NCBI RefSeq assembly: GCF_050947875.1
Contig: NC_134569.1
Location: forward strand, 261,899,100 to 261,963,099
Direction: 5' to 3'
Source: Dermacentor variabilis
Lineage: Eukaryota; Arthropoda; Arachnida; Ixodida; Ixodidae
DNA length: 64,000 nt
Of this stretch, positions 1 through 11,602 are shown in pieces; within the stretch, counting starts at the first letter, position 1; each line of letters opens with the position of its first letter. A program made the translations under genes and the position numbers. The notes under the pieces were generated by a model. That model made no database searches, had not been told where the DNA came from, and worked only from the letters and a program-made list of their open reading frames with translations.

Positions 1-2232
1 CCATTCGGGCTATGCAACGCGCCCGCTACTTTCGAGCGTATGATGGACACCATCCTTCGCAACTACAAGTGGAAAACATGTCTGTGCTACCTTGATGATA
101 TCGTGGTGTTTTCGCCAGATTTCCCGACGCACCTCGTTCGCTTGCGTGAGATACTGACCTGCCTCACCTCTGCTGGCCTCCAACTTAACATCAAAAAGTG
201 CCGTTTTGCTGCTCGCAAGTTAACAATATTGGGTCACGTTGTATCGAAGGACGGCGTGCTTCCTGACCCAGCCAAGCTTCGCGCGGTCGCAGAGTTTCCG
301 ACGCCCACTACTCTTAAGGCGCTCCGCAGCTTTATAGGGCTCTGCTCTTACTTTCGGCGTTTTGTGCGCAATTTCGCGACTATCATCGCACCACTGACCA
401 ATTTGCTTACCGCTACCAACGGCATCTCCGCGTGGTCAACTTCCTGTGACGAAGCCTTCCAGCAACTACGTCGCCTACTTACTTCGCCACCGATTCTTCG
501 ACACTACGATCCCACAGCGCCTACAGAGGTACATACGGACGCCAGCGGTATCGGACTTGGTGCAGTCCTCGCACAACGGAAAGACGGCTATGACGAGTAC
601 GTCGTCGCGTATGCGAGCCGAACTTTAAAGAAGGCAGAAGCCAACTACTCAGTAACCGAAAAGGAGTGCTTGGCCATTATTTGGGCGCTCGTCAAATTTC
701 GTCCATACCTATATGGTCGCCCTTTTGACATTGTCACCGACCACCATTCACTTTGCTGGCTGTCCTCGTTGAAGGATCCGTCAGGTCGCCTAGGGCGATG
801 GGCACTCCGCTTACAAGAATATGATATCCGCGTTGTCTACCGCTCGGGCAGAAAGCACTCTGACGCCGATGCGCTTTCCCGATCGCCGCTACCTTGTGAT
901 GTGGCTTCAGTGTCTCCGCTCTTCGCATCCATGTCAGCCTTCAACGTCGCTGATATGCCGGACGAGCAGCGTAAGGATCCCCTGCTTTCAACTATGCTGA
1001 ATTTCCTCCACGACCCATCCGCCACATCCTCTTCTCGAACACTTCGTCGCCAAGCCGCTCACTTTACTGTCCGCGACAACGTTCTTTACCGCAGAAATTA
1101 TTTGCCTGATGGTCGCAAATGGCTCCTGGTGATACCACGACACATGCGTTCTGACATATGCGCTTATTTTCATGCTGCTCCTCATAATGGTCACGCCGGT
1201 GTTCTGAAAACGTATACTCGGATAAGGCAGCCTTTCTACTGGCACGGCATGTATCACTTCGTGCGCCAGTACGTACGCGCTTGCACGGCGTGCCAACGGC
1301 GTAAAATTCCACCTCGCCCTCCTGGTGAGCTACAGCCGCTACCCTGCCCGGCTCGGCCCTTCGATCGCGTCGGCATAGACCTATACGGGCCACTTCCCTG
1401 CAGTTCCGCGGGTAACCGATGGATAATTGTAGGTGTCGACCACTTGACGCGCTACGCCGAGACTGCCGCACTCCCGGCAGCCTCTGCGCGCGAAGTTGCG
1501 TTCTTCATCTTGCGGAACTTCGTTCTTCGACATGGCGCACCACGCGAACTGCTCAGCGACAGGGGACGTGTCTTCTTGTCCGAAGTCATCCAAGCCCTTC
1601 TCGCTGCATGCAGCATCGTTCACCGCAAGTCTACAGCCTACCACCCGCAAACGAATGGCTTGACAGAGAGGTTCAACCGCACACTCGGTGACATGTTGAC
1701 TATGTACGTCGCCTCGGATCACAGTAACTGGGACACTGTTTTGCCGTTCGTCACGTATGCCTATAATACGGCCACACAAGCTACCACTGGCTTTTCGCCT
1801 TTTTTTCTGCTGTATGGACGAGAGCCCTCGTGTACTTTGGACACAATGCTCCCATACCGACCCGATGCTTCCGAATGCACGCCTGTGTCTGAAGCCGCCA
1901 AATACGCCGAGGACTGTAGGCAGCTCGCGCGAACCCTTACGACCGCTGCTCAAGGTCGTCAAAAGCTGCGGCGTGACAGTGACGCGCTTACACCAGTTTT
2001 CCCGACTGGTTCTCTTGTTTGGTTGTGGGTCCCGCCTCACAGCCCTGGCCTTTCGACCAAACTCCTCGCACGCTATGATGGCCCCTACCGCGTCATAGAC
2101 CGTCCCTCCGCTGTCACCTATGTTGTAGAACCTGTGACACCTTCACCCGACCATAGGCATCGCGGGCGTGACACGGTTCATGTCAACCGACTTAAGCCGT
2201 ACTATGACCCCCTCATGCTACCTACGCCGTAA
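1..2232 (+). CDS. Ty3/Gypsy pol polyprotein, 3' part (RT end, RNase H, integrase)
   Basis: The frame is open from base 1 to the stop at 2232, about 743 codons; its true start lies left of the window, so the ATG at 40 is internal. The order is reverse transcriptase ([18 protein letters not shown] at the left edge and the catalytic YLDD near residue 30), RNase H ([15 protein letters not shown] near residue 178), then integrase with an H2C2 zinc finger (ending CTACQRRK) and a catalytic core ([13 protein letters not shown] and the [15 protein letters not shown] stretch carrying the glutamate). It would copy and insert retrotransposon cDNA. No stop or frameshift interrupts it, unlike every other Gypsy copy here, so it is relatively young. 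Assignment is confident; activity is not shown. Confidence 0.93.
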   Translation, partial: PFGLCNAPATFERMMDTILRNYKWKTCLCYLDDIVVFSPDFPTHLVRLREILTCLTSAGLQLNIKKCRFAARKLTILGHVVSKDGVLPDPAKLRAVAEFPTPTTLKALRSFIGLCSYFRRFVRNFATIIAPLTNLLTATNGISAWSTSCDEAFQQLRRLLTSPPILRHYDPTAPTEVHTDASGIGLGAVLAQRKDGYDEYVVAYASRTLKKAEANYSVTEKECLAIIWALVKFRPYLYGRPFDIVTDHHSLCWLSSLKDPSGRLGRWALRLQEYDIRVVYRSGRKHSDADALSRSPLPCDVASVSPLFASMSAFNVADMPDEQRKDPLLSTMLNFLHDPSATSSSRTLRRQAAHFTVRDNVLYRRNYLPDGRKWLLVIPRHMRSDICAYFHAAPHNGHAGVLKTYTRIRQPFYWHGMYHFVRQYVRACTACQRRKIPPRPPGELQPLPCPARPFDRVGIDLYGPLPCSSAGNRWIIVGVDHLTRYAETAALPAASAREVAFFILRNFVLRHGAPRELLSDRGRVFLSEVIQALLAACSIVHRKSTAYHPQTNGLTERFNRTLGDMLTMYVASDHSNWDTVLPFVTYAYNTATQATTGFSPFFLLYGREPSCTLDTMLPYRPDASECTPVSEAAKYAEDCRQLARTLTTAAQGRQKLRRDSDALTPVFPTGSLVWLWVPPHSPGLSTKLLARYDGPYRVIDRPSAVTYVVEPVTPSPDHRHRGRDTVHVNRLKPYYDPLMLPTP

Positions 2233-2269
2233 GTCGCCAGGATGGCTCCTCTTCTCTCCCGGGGGCCAT

Positions 2270-2389
2270 TGTGGTGAAGAGAAAGACGAAGAAGGCGCTC
2301 TTGTGTCGGCTGTGCGCATGATCAGCGTTCATCTACTGCCAGTGCTACTAGACTGTGCCTAGTGCCTCGTAATAAATCATCTTATTACA
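2270..2389 (+). repeat. Candidate 3' LTR of the Gypsy element
   Basis: A purine-rich tract (cccgggggcca) 30 bases after the pol stop is followed by a segment that begins TGTGGTGAAG and ends TTATTACA, with AATAAA near its end. That is the expected position and TG...CA form of a short LTR of about 120 bp. The 5' copy is outside the window, so the borders are inferred and the LTR may be truncated on its right by the next element. Confidence 0.55.
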
Positions 2390-2394
2390 ACAGG

Positions 2395-3000
2395 AAGAAT
2401 TTCATATTTAGAAAAAAGTGGTTCTGTGGAGTACATATAATGAACATCAGCTATGTAACCTACAATTCCTTTTCGTAGCAAATGTAGTTTCTGCAAGTTT
2501 GTCACACCAGTTGCGCCCCACACCATGATGCAGTACTGCATGACAGATACCACCAGAGCATTGTATAGCATAATTTTAACTTGGTCAGGAGTAAGCGACG
2601 CAGACGAGCAATGACACCAATGGCAGATGACCATTTTGATTGGACATGACCAATGTGCTCATTCCAGGTAAGGTGCTTTGTAAAACGCAACCCAAAGATA
2701 TTGACGGAATCCACTATCTCTAACTGTTCACTGCCCAGACACAAATTCATATTAGTTGTCAACAACTTTCCTCTAGGCGTGTACAAGATTACTTTTGTTT
2801 TCTTAGGGTTAATTTTTAAGCAGTTTATCGCGGACCAGCGTTCCAAGTCAGAAAGCGTCTTATTAGCTTTAATTTCTATATCTGTTTCCACCTTGCCTGT
2901 AATAAAAACGGTTGTGTCATCGGCATACGAAATGAATGTAGCATTATCTGTACAGCATACAATGTCACTTATGTATATCAAAAATGATTTGATCAAGAAA
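2395..3000 (-). pseudogene. LINE reverse-transcriptase fragment (CR1/Jockey-like)
   Basis: Read on the minus strand this encodes the second half of a non-LTR reverse transcriptase: FLIYISDIV, then the catalytic FISYADDTTVF, then NCLKINPKKTKVILYT. The C-terminal thumb follows in another frame (GVTNLQKLHLLRKG, STEPLFSKYEIL). The frame change near 2510-2530 and the missing N-terminal half show a 5'-truncated dead copy. The family call rests on remembered motifs. Confidence 0.8.
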
Positions 3001-3034
3001 TAAAGTTATCTCAAGAACCCATGTCCCCCCTTAA

Positions 3035-3940
3035 CCCTTTAAGGGTCGATTTTTTTGCCATATGTGACTGCCCAAGGTTGACTTTTTTATTGCAGATTCC
3101 AATTCTTTTGAGGGACCTATTTCGAAAAAAATTTACCGTAATTTTTTTAGGGTGACCGTAAAGTGAGAAAAAAGGTATTTTGCATTGGTATATATGTACT
3201 TTTATTCATGAATAACAAGAACAAAAAAAGGAAATAAACTTATACGAATTAAAAATTTGATGCATTGTTATAGTTCAAGGCTTGGAATATGCACACACGA
3301 GAATATTTCACAAGTCTCAAATGTTCCTGCTCTTACACTAATATTTACGTCCATAGCGTAATTGAACTACATTGGTGAGCGCACTCAAGAAAGCTGTGTG
3401 GTTGCGTGCCCGTCAAAAAAGCAAAATGTGCGACAAACTTTCGCTTACCTTCATCTTATCAACAACCAGATGCCATTAGACATTGCGAGTCTCCGCCCCA
3501 AAAAGAAAAGGAAACGCATGCACGGCCGCATCCTTCCTATGCTCACCCCTGTGAGCACTAAACGAGCGAGAAACAGGCAGCCGCCCTTTGAGCGATTAGT
3601 AATGAGATAGCCATTAGTTCTGTGAGCGCAAAAAGCCGAAACCACCGGCGGAACAAAACCCAAACCGCCGCCTGCCTGCGCACCCGCCAATGCGCGAGCA
3701 GTAGTATATAGACGCCGCAGCAAACTAGCTCTAAAACAAACCATGCAACGAAAACAGAGAAAGGGAGGCACGCGAAAAAGATTCCCTGTATTCCCACATA
3801 GTGGCAGCACATCATAGAAAAGAAAAGGTTAGGAAACTAAGGCGCTTTTTAAACGTACAAACGGCACCGTAAATATGCGGCATCAACCATTTTGGACTTG
3901 TTCGCGGCGCCATATATTTACGTCATTGACCCCGAAAGGG
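3035..3940. mobile_element. TTAA-flanked MITE, piggyBac-like ends, copy 1
   Basis: The element starts CCCTTTAAGGGTCGA, ends GACCCCGAAAGGG, and is flanked by TTAA at 3031-3034 and 3941-3944. CCC ends with a TTAA duplication are the signature of piggyBac-type elements. No transposase is visible. A second copy lies in the opposite orientation at 42890-43769 and shares the interior, including the GC-rich block at 3640-3710. Confidence 0.8.
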
Positions 3941-3944
3941 TTAA

Positions 3945-4190
3945 CGTAGTGTTCATAGTAACGAGGTTTCACTATACTGTAGTCTGAATTAAAGCACTGC
4001 AAAAAATGGTATTTTAGCAACATTATTAATAAGATATTACAATTTGTTATTGCTTATTAAAACATAAGCATTTGCACTAGGCTATACAGTTACACGCAAT
4101 GTGAACAGTACTAATGCATCACTAAAGCTGGAAGAAAAGCAAGATCTGTGATTATGGTGTGCCAGTTCCAATTTCTTTTGTTTACTAGCT
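3945..4190. other. AT-rich spacer with a possible Tigger end
   Basis: No gene is seen. Positions 3956-3980 read like the right terminal repeat of a Tigger/pogo element (taacgaggtttcactatac then tgta), but no matching left end was found. The rest is unassigned. Confidence 0.35.
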
Positions 4191-4382
4191 GCATCATGAT
4201 CATTATCCTGGCTACGTCCACTGCAGGGCAAAGTCCCTTCCCATACCTCTCCAAATACCCCGGTCATGTGCTAATTGTGGCCATGTTGTCCCTGCAAACT
4301 TCTTAATCTTATCCGTCCACCTAACTTTCTGCCGCCCCCTGCTACGCTTCCTTTCTCTTGGAATCCAGTCAGTAACCCTTAA

Positions 4383-4520
4383 TGCCCACCGGTTATCTTC
4401 CCTCCTCATTGCATGTCCTGCACATGCCAATTTCTTTTTCTTGATTTTAACTGCCCACCGGTTATCTTCCCTCCTCATTGCATGTCCTGCACATGCCAAT
4501 TTCTTTTTCTTGATTTTAAC
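4383..4520 (-). repeat. 69-bp tandem duplication inside RTE
   Basis: Two adjacent near-identical 69-base units (4383-4451 and 4452-4520) duplicate the RTE segment that encodes KIKKKKLACAGHAMRRED. Because 69 is a multiple of three, the duplication adds 23 residues in frame. Confidence 0.9.
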
Positions 4521-4694
4521 TAAGATGTCATTAACTCGCATTTATTCCCTCGCCCAATCTGCTCTCTTATTATCCCTTAACGTTACACCCATCATTCTTC
4601 TTTCCAAAGCTCGTTCCGTCGTCCTCAATTCAAGTAGAACCCTTTTCGTAAGCCTCCAGGTTTCTGCCCCGTAGGTGAGTACTGGTAAGACACA

Positions 4695-4772
4695 GCTGTT
4701 ATACATATATTATACATATATACATATACATTATACATATTATACATATATATTATATTACATATATTATTT
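4695..4772. repeat. TA-rich microsatellite
   Basis: Irregular tatacata/tatatt repeats, about 75 bases long, replace or expand a short segment of the RTE copy. Confidence 0.85.
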
Positions 4773-5070
4773 TTTCTTTAGGGATAATGGCAACCTGCTG
4801 TTCATAATCTGAGAATGCCTGCCAAATGCACCCCAGCCCATTCTTATTCTTCTGATTATTTCAACCTCGTGATCCGGATCCGTGGTCACTACCTGCCATA
4901 AGTAGATGTATTCTTTTACCACTTCCAGTGCCTCGCTACCTATCGTAAACTGTTGTTCTTTTCCGAGACTGTTAAACATTACTTTAGTTTTCTGCAGATA
5001 AATTTTTGCCTGTCCAGGTCAGTGAGCATAAACTGCAATTGGTCCCCTGAGTTACTAAGCAAGGCAATAT

Positions 5071-5487
5071 TGACACGTCTACTTATCTTTATCGGGCGAC
5101 CACGTTTCGCCGCCTAACAAACGTTATCGCACAGCGCGGGACGCGTCTGCATGTATCCGAAGTTTCTGGAAAGTTATCGATGCTTCTATCCGCTGTCTGT
5201 TGTCGCCGAACCTTGTGTAATCCGATTTCATTGCCTGACGCGAATGGTGTAGAACTTTGTGGAAGGCCCGCAGGTCTCAACGATTAGTCTGGAACATTCG
5301 ATGACTGCTGTATAAAAGCTGACGCGCTTGATGCGCTGTTCAGATTTTCGACGATCGCCGAGTGTGTTCGCCGCTACCGTTGTTCTTTGAGTGTAGCCTG
5401 TTTTTGAGGGCACAAGTTCGCCCAATAAAACACTCATTTCGTTACTCACAGTTTTGCTGCCTTCTTAACCGTCACTACCATGTGACA
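5071..5487 (+). mobile_element. Solo LTR inserted in RTE
   Basis: The RTE sequence is interrupted after gcaatat and resumes with atatcatcagcga. The insert begins TGACACGTC and ends ATGTGACA. ATAT at 5067-5070 is repeated at 5488-5491; the match can be extended to CAATAT. A TATAAAA box (5311-5317) and AATAAA (5424-5429) are in the expected LTR order for the plus strand. No internal retroelement sequence is present, so this is a solo LTR left by LTR-LTR recombination. Confidence 0.85.
5311..5317 (+). promoter_or_regulatory. TATA box of the solo LTR
   Basis: TATAAAA lies about 110 bases upstream of the LTR's AATAAA signal, matching the U3-R-U5 promoter layout. Confidence 0.6.
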
Positions 5488-5529
5488 ATATCATCAGCGA
5501 CTCGAAAGTTACTAAGGTACTATCATTTA

Positions 5530-8294
5530 ACCGTATTTAATTGCACAATGATCGCACTTTCTTGTAAAAAAAAATTGATGCAAATTCAAAGGTGCAATCA
5601 TTAGGTGCGTTAAACTTCCTGCGAAAAAAAATTTTTTCATCCTGCATTTGCTGCAGGATGACACAGGTCACGCAGGCAGCTGCTGCTGTACAATTGCGCT
5701 GTAATAGTACAGTACTTGTGCGGGACACCAAAATAAAAATGGCTGCTGGTGGAGCAAGCCAAACGCGCCAAACACGATTCTTTTTCTTCTCGCGAGTACA
5801 TTACGCGCATTGAAACGGTTTCTTCCGTATCAGTAATAAGTAATATTGTTAATATTGGCAAGTTCGCGACATTAACATAGCCATGTCCATATTGAGGGGA
5901 CAGAAACAGAGATGGGCGCGCCTAGCTGCCAGTGACATAGGAAGACATGGCGGGCATGCTGCGAAAACTGCGGCATTTGTCTTCACTACTATCCTAATAC
6001 GGCACGTTTCTGCTAAGGGAGGGCCGAATATTTTAGCTGTGTTACAAGCGTCAGCGTATGAATAGGGTACACATCTAACGTATCAGTGTAAACTTTGACA
6101 CTATGGTTGCTGCTTGCGATTTGTTGCGTGCCCGGAAATGGAGACAAGAAGAATCGAAAGGCGCCTTTTTTGCCGTCATCGTTGGCCAAAACCATTATGA
6201 AGCCTACAAGTAATAAAGCCAAGGCAAATTTGGTTGTAGCTTTTTTGTTTTTCATGGAAGTGCAGAAAGTGATGAAAGGAATGAAATGGGACATCTCCTT
6301 AAGGGGGGATATGGGGATCAAAGCTAACTTTTTTATTTACCATACGATTTTGATTAAATTTTGCACAGATGTTAATAATATCACATAAACAAAACTGTGA
6401 AAATATGGTGAAAATATGGCTGCAATATCTGAAGTACTTTTTTGTTTACAAAATTGTTCTGCTTTCATTTTTGCAAAATGCCTGCACACCTGTATATTGG
6501 TGCTAGGAGTTCAAACAAACATTGATAGCACTCCTATATGTATCCTCCACACAGTGACATTCCTGTAATTTTTTTTGCCTAACAGAATTTTTTTATATTT
6601 TCATCCTTTTGCAGCTACTTCAGTTGCATGAAAATCTCGACTGTGAAAACAAAAGATAACAAATTATTGAAGCAACTATTTTCAAAACAAAACATGTCAC
6701 TGTGTGCAGTGGTGCACAATGAGTGTAACAAAACAAACGGTGTAAAAATATTCATAACAGTGGCTGAGATATTGGCTTTGCAAGTTGACCTTGGTGGTAA
6801 AAAAAAGTTTTGAGAAAAAGGTGTTTGAAGTTTTGGGCCACGTTTATTCGACTAGAAACTACCGGCCTTGTAGGTACAGGTGTCAGGTTGATCTCTTGGC
6901 TTCTTGGATCTTTTATGCTTGCTTTCATGTGCTTTTTGTGCCCTCTTCTTGCGCAAGGCATCTTTCTCAGCTGCTCGACTCGCTTGAGTCCGTCGCCACC
7001 GAGCATGCTCCTCCAGCCGTAAACCCTATCTTCCGTTCGGTTACCGGCACAGAACCAAGTGACGCGCGGACAGTGGCGGCGGTCATATTCAACACCTCCG
7101 ACAAGATGAATTGTGACTCAAGATGCGACTGCATGGTGCGACCGTTGCTGATGCACGGTTCGTCTTCACGGCCGCAGACGCTCGCGCTTGGACCGCACTT
7201 TCGTCGTTCATCTCGGTGACGGCGGTGGCACAATCGGGGTACGTCGCGGAGCATTTACAGGGCGTTGCAGGCCCGGAAGCATCGGAAAAGGCGGTTATTA
7301 GTTCGGTATCATCACCACTGCAACTCAAGGCTGCAACAGCCTGCGAATTGCCCGGCAATGCGTCGACAGTCTCAGCTTGCGCGCGGACGCAACTCTGCTA
7401 AGGCTACTTATCCTTCGGATGTTCGGCGGCTGCCGAAGCGGTGCTTGGTCGCGTATTGCGTCGTCCACGTCCGCCAAGTCATGCTCGAAACCACAAAATG
7501 AAATAGAAAACTAAAATCTGAATAAAGCGATGAAGCGGCGGCGTACCTCGAATATCCAACACGTAAAAAAAGGGGCAGCAGCCAGCGCGCGAAGAAACGG
7601 GAGAAGCAGACGCCGCAGCAGCTCGCTTCCAGGCCGGGCCAATGGGGCGGCTCATAGAACGCACGTGACGGAGCAAGCCAATCGGCGGCCGCGACAAGCA
7701 GCTCCGCGACCTTCAGACTTTTTGCTTTTTTATGCTTGCTCTTCTCTCTATCAGGAAATGAAAGAGAGGAGTCAAAAGGCGAAGAGGCGCGCTTTTCAAC
7801 GGTACCAGCATGGCCGCGCCGCGTACTGCCGTTCCGGAGCTAGGGACGCTCGAAAACCGCGACTTTTCCACCGATTTTCACGAAATTTTCGCTGTATTGC
7901 CTTATGTATATATTTATTTATGGTACTTAGCAGTCGTTTTCAGCGGAAATAATCGGAAAACTTATAGAAAAGGGGTCAAAAATTCGAAATCTGCAACTTT
8001 CTAAAAAGTGATTTTTGGGTCGTTTTTCCAGAGTTGATCCCCGCGTCCCCCCTTAAGAATGTTTGGTGCGTGCAGACCGCTGGTATGTCTTAAAGATTCG
8101 TTCGTGCAGTATTTGACAGAAATCAACAAATGGTAAGCACGATCATAATTCGCTAGATTTGGCACACAACATATCACTGCGACAAGCTCGGCGTGCGATC
8201 ATTACACAGGAACGAAAAAAAAATTCAATTTTGACGACAGAATACAGAGGTGTGATCATTATGTGGGGGCGATCATTACGCGAGTAAATACGGT
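5530..8294. mobile_element. TIR element (ACCGTATTTA family), copy 1, interrupted
   Basis: The left end ACCGTATTTAATTGCACAA pairs with the right end TTACGCGAGTAAATACGGT as imperfect inverted repeats of about 28 bp. A related copy without the central insert lies at 58723-59587. The superfamily is not certain, because no clean target duplication was found; the ends resemble Tc1/mariner-group MITEs. The TTAA element at 6303-8052 is inserted in it. Confidence 0.75.
6303..8052 (-). mobile_element. TTAA element with GGGGGG termini, internally deleted
   Basis: It starts GGGGGGATATGGGGATC and ends GATCCCCGCGTCCCCCC, with TTAA at 6299-6302 and 8053-8056. The sister element at 58723-59587 has a single TTAA at the same place (59444-59447), which is an uninterrupted empty site. 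On the minus strand, about 6830-6990 resembles a basic transposase C-terminus ending TYKAGSF, and about 7100-7360 may hold an N-terminal remnant. Kolobok-type is the best guess from the TTAA duplication; this is inference. Confidence 0.8.
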
Positions 8295-9880
8295 AGAACC
8301 CTTTTTGTAAGCCTCCAGGTTTCTGCCCCGTAGGTGAATACTGGCAAGACAAAGCTGTCATACACTTTTCTCTTGAGGGATAATGGCAGCCTGCTGTTCA
8401 TGATCTGAGAATTCCTGCCAAACGCATCCCCCCCCCATTCTTATTCCTCTGATTATTTCAGTCTCATGATCCGGATCCACGGTCACTACCTGGCCTAAGT
8501 AGATGTATTCCCTTACCACTTCCAGTGCCTCGTTACGGTGCGTCGCTATCGTAAACTGCTGTTCTCTTTCGAGACTATTAAACATTACTTTAGTTTTCTG
8601 CAGATTAATTTCACACCCACCCTTCTGCTTTGCCTCCCTAGGTCAGTGCGCATGCATTGTAATTGGTCCCCTGAGTTACTAAGCAAGGCAATATCATCAG
8701 CGATTCGCAAGTTAATAAGATATTCTCCATTAACTCCTATCCCCAATTCTTCTCAATCCAGGTTTTTGAATACCTCCTGTAAACACAGTGAATAGCATTG
8801 GAGAGATCGCATCTCCCTGCCTGATGCCTTTCTTTATAGGGATTTTGTTGCCTTCTTTATGGAGGACTACAGTGGCTGTGGAACTACTATAGATATCTTT
8901 CAGTATTTTTACATACGGCTCATCGTAATGCCTCCATGACTGCCGAGGTTTTGACTGAATCAAACGCTTTCTCGCAATCAATGAAACCTATATATAAGGG
9001 TTGGTTATATTCCGCACATTTCTCTATCACCTGAATGATAGTGTGAATATGGTCTATTGTTGAGTAGCCTTTACGAATCCTGCCTGGTCCTTTGGTTGAC
9101 AGAAGTCTAAGGTGTTCCTGATTCTATTTGCGATTACCTTAGTAAATACTTTGTAGGCAACGGACAGTAAGCTGATCTGTCTATAATTTTTCAAGTCTTT
9201 GGCGTCCCCTTTCTTATGGATTAGGATTATGTTAGCGTTCTTCCAAAATTCCAGTACGCTCGAAGTCATGAGGCATTGCATATACAGGGTGGCCAGTTTC
9301 TTAAGAACAATCTGCGCCCCATCCTTTAACAAATCTGGTGTTACCTCATCCTCCTCAGCTGCCTTCCCCCTTTACATAGTTCCCAAGGCTTTCTTTACTT
9401 CTTCCGGCGTTACTTGTGGGATGTAAAATTCTGCTAGACTATTCCCTCTTCCATTATCGTCGTGGGTGCCACAGGTACTGCACAAATCACTATAGAACTC
9501 CTCAGCCACTTGAACTATCTTATCCATATTAGTAATGATATTGCCAGATTTGTCTCTTAATGCATACATCTGATTCTTCCCTATTCCTAGTTTCTTCTTC
9601 ACTGCTTTTACGCTTCCTCCGTTCCTGAGAGCATGTTCAATTCTATCCATATTATACTTCCTTATGTCACCTGTCTTACGCTTGTTGATTAACTTGGAAA
9701 ATTTTGCCAGTTCTAATTAGGTGTAGGGTTAGAGGCTTTCATACATTGGCGTTTCTTAGTCAGATCTTTCGTCTCCTGCGATGGCTTACCGGTATCCTGT
9801 CTAACGAAGTTACCACCGACTTCTATTGCACACTCCTTAATGATGTCCATAAGATTGTTGTTGATTGCTTCAACACTTGA
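8295..9880 (-). pseudogene. RTE LINE fragment, copy 2
   Basis: Minus-strand RTE ORF2 without its endonuclease or 3' end. Recognisable blocks from high to low coordinates are SVEAINNNLMDIIKECA, DRIEHALRNGGSVKAVKKK, the RT finger NIILIHKKGDAKDLKNYR, KKGIRQGDAISPMLF and EALEVVREYIYLGQVV. Several frameshifts and stops separate them. The low end stops abruptly at the TIR element end at 8294. Confidence 0.87.
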
Positions 9881-9912
9881 TACTTGACCACAACACAGGT
9901 TGTGGTCAAGTA
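9881..9912. repeat. Short perfect hairpin at RTE/SINE junction
   Basis: Two 14-base arms (9881-9894 and 9899-9912) are exact reverse complements around a 4-base loop, at the point where RTE sequence ends and SINE-like sequence begins. Confidence 0.8.
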
Positions 9913-10207
9913 CTGTACCAGGGTGGCCAATCCTGCTCTGGTGAAGGAGTGCGTCACCGGTTCTGGTGACTGGGATCACGCCGCACTCCAGGCCTGTTTA
10001 TGCAATTTTATCAACATGCGTATTTATTATATTTTTAATCCGGTAAAAAATTTCGTGGCACCCAGATTCAAGCCACAGTCCTCTTGCACGCAAGGTGGAT
10101 GCTCTACCTCTACGCCATCACAGGTGAGTAAACATTATTGCAGACTAACCGGCGCTTTTCACGGAGAGCTTACTCGAGGAAAGCTAAATGTCAGGTTTCA
10201 GGCCAAG
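9913..10207 (-). mobile_element. Degenerate tRNA-derived SINE
   Basis: On the minus strand 10124-10056 reads like a tRNA gene, with an A-box-like segment (gcgtagaggtagagcatc) and a B-box-like segment (ggcttgaatctgg), but the anticodon arm does not fold properly. The remaining sequence toward 9913 resembles a SINE body. No poly(A) tail or clear target duplication was found. Confidence 0.5.
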
Positions 10208-10209
10208 TA

Positions 10210-11584
10210 CTGTTAAAGCCGGCTATATCGAACTTGCAAAAGAACGCCTATCAGTTCGATATAGAGCATGATTCGATAAAAGCCTGCTAATAACTGGATG
10301 TCATAAAAGCACATACCATTTATAAAATCACTTTATTGAAGAAACTAGCTTAGTTTCGCATGAAATAGTCCTGCATTTTCTTCTGCTTGGGCGAGTTCGC
10401 TGCCTGCGATGCATGCACTTTCCCACATTGTCTAAGGAGTCAGAGCAGCTGAGGCCGCAACCTTCCTCATTTGCACAGACGCACTGGACTAATATGAGTG
10501 CACCAATCACTTCGGAGGATGTGGGCAAAAGGCCGGTAGTTGCTTTCCTCAATGTGCCTACTTTCATTTGTGCTCGGTACAATGTCGGCGATGTAGTCTT
10601 CGTTTCCGGGCTCTCACGTGGTCACGACACCATCATCTGCACTCACAAACTCGTCCACCGTTGATTCGAACGTCCCGGAAATTTTGACAGCTCGCTCCAA
10701 ACTTCGGCAACACCGGCAACGGCTTCGTCGCATTCATCAGAATTTGCAGTCATCACCGAGCACGCGGAAACCGGCACGTAAGAAGAACTTCTCGTACACG
10801 GCCGTGCGTACGCGTCGGGTGCCATGGGCACCAGGTTGCGAGTCTGGTCACTTTAGCCCTAATCGTGCCGAGAGTGCTCCTCGGAATCTTGCACGCTGCG
10901 GGGACCTCCAACTTCTCATCGCGTTCAACGCGATTTATGATTTCGAGCTTTACGACAAAAGGCGAATTCTGCCGCTTCATCACGGCAACACTGCAGGAGA
11001 AGGCGCACAAGGCGAAAACACGATAAACCAGAAAAGCAGCCAGACAACTCACACTTTCACCATCTTGCACGAAGAGGGCACAAGAGCCTCTGATTGGCTG
11101 TCTGAGCAAGCACTGTAGGCAGGCCAGGATCATTTTTTGCTGGGAAGTGTCGATAGATAGTGATCTAAAGAAAGGAAGGACGCTTGATTCTGCAACCCGT
11201 GAGGAAGCGTCGTCAGGGGAGAGGGAGTGGGAAGTGAAAGATAATAAGAGAAAGAGGGAGGATGTAGCCTAATAGACCCCACTATGCGCGACAGGGGGAG
11301 TGTCAACGGCTCGCCCAAACAACCCGAGACAGCGCGGTCATGGTAGGGAGAGCGGTTGGATGGAGCCGCACCGCCAGGTTTCCCTGCTACCGTGAGGGAA
11401 AGCCAACTTCTGGGGGCACTTTTCCGCCGCTTGATGTTCGATATATCGGAAGTCATTGCAATATTTGTTCGATGTAAGCGTAATTTTTGCTATATATATT
11501 CATTGTAACTATACCATGACCAGAAATTGTTCGATATATAGAATAATTCGATGTAAACGGGTTCGATATAGCCGGGTTCGACTG
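10210..11584 (-). mobile_element. Tigger/pogo element, internally deleted
   Basis: Inverted ends share GCCGGCTATATCGAAC (left, near 10218) and GTTCGATATAGCCGGG (right, near 11558), and TA flanks the element at 10208-10209 and 11585-11586, as for Tc1/mariner/pogo elements. On the minus strand, near 10983-10860, a peptide with KRQNSPFVVKLEIINRVE and PRSTLGTI resembles the N-terminal CENP-B helix-turn-helix of Tigger transposases. The catalytic DDE core is missing. Confidence 0.8.
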
Positions 11585-11602
11585 TAGTGCTGCAGTACCC
11601 AC

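Larger units (their letters stand above)
4192..5527 (-). mobile_element. RTE LINE fragment, copy 1, interrupted
   Basis: On the minus strand this is the 3' part of an RTE ORF2, from the FADD block near 5500-5525 to the 3' end at 4192. The C-terminal block WAGHVMRREDNRW-like is visible (here as CAGHAMRREDNRWA), followed by TDWIPRE and GRQKVRWTD. It is broken by a 69-bp tandem duplication, an AT microsatellite and a solo LTR at 5071-5487. The other RTE copies share the same sequence. Confidence 0.85.
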
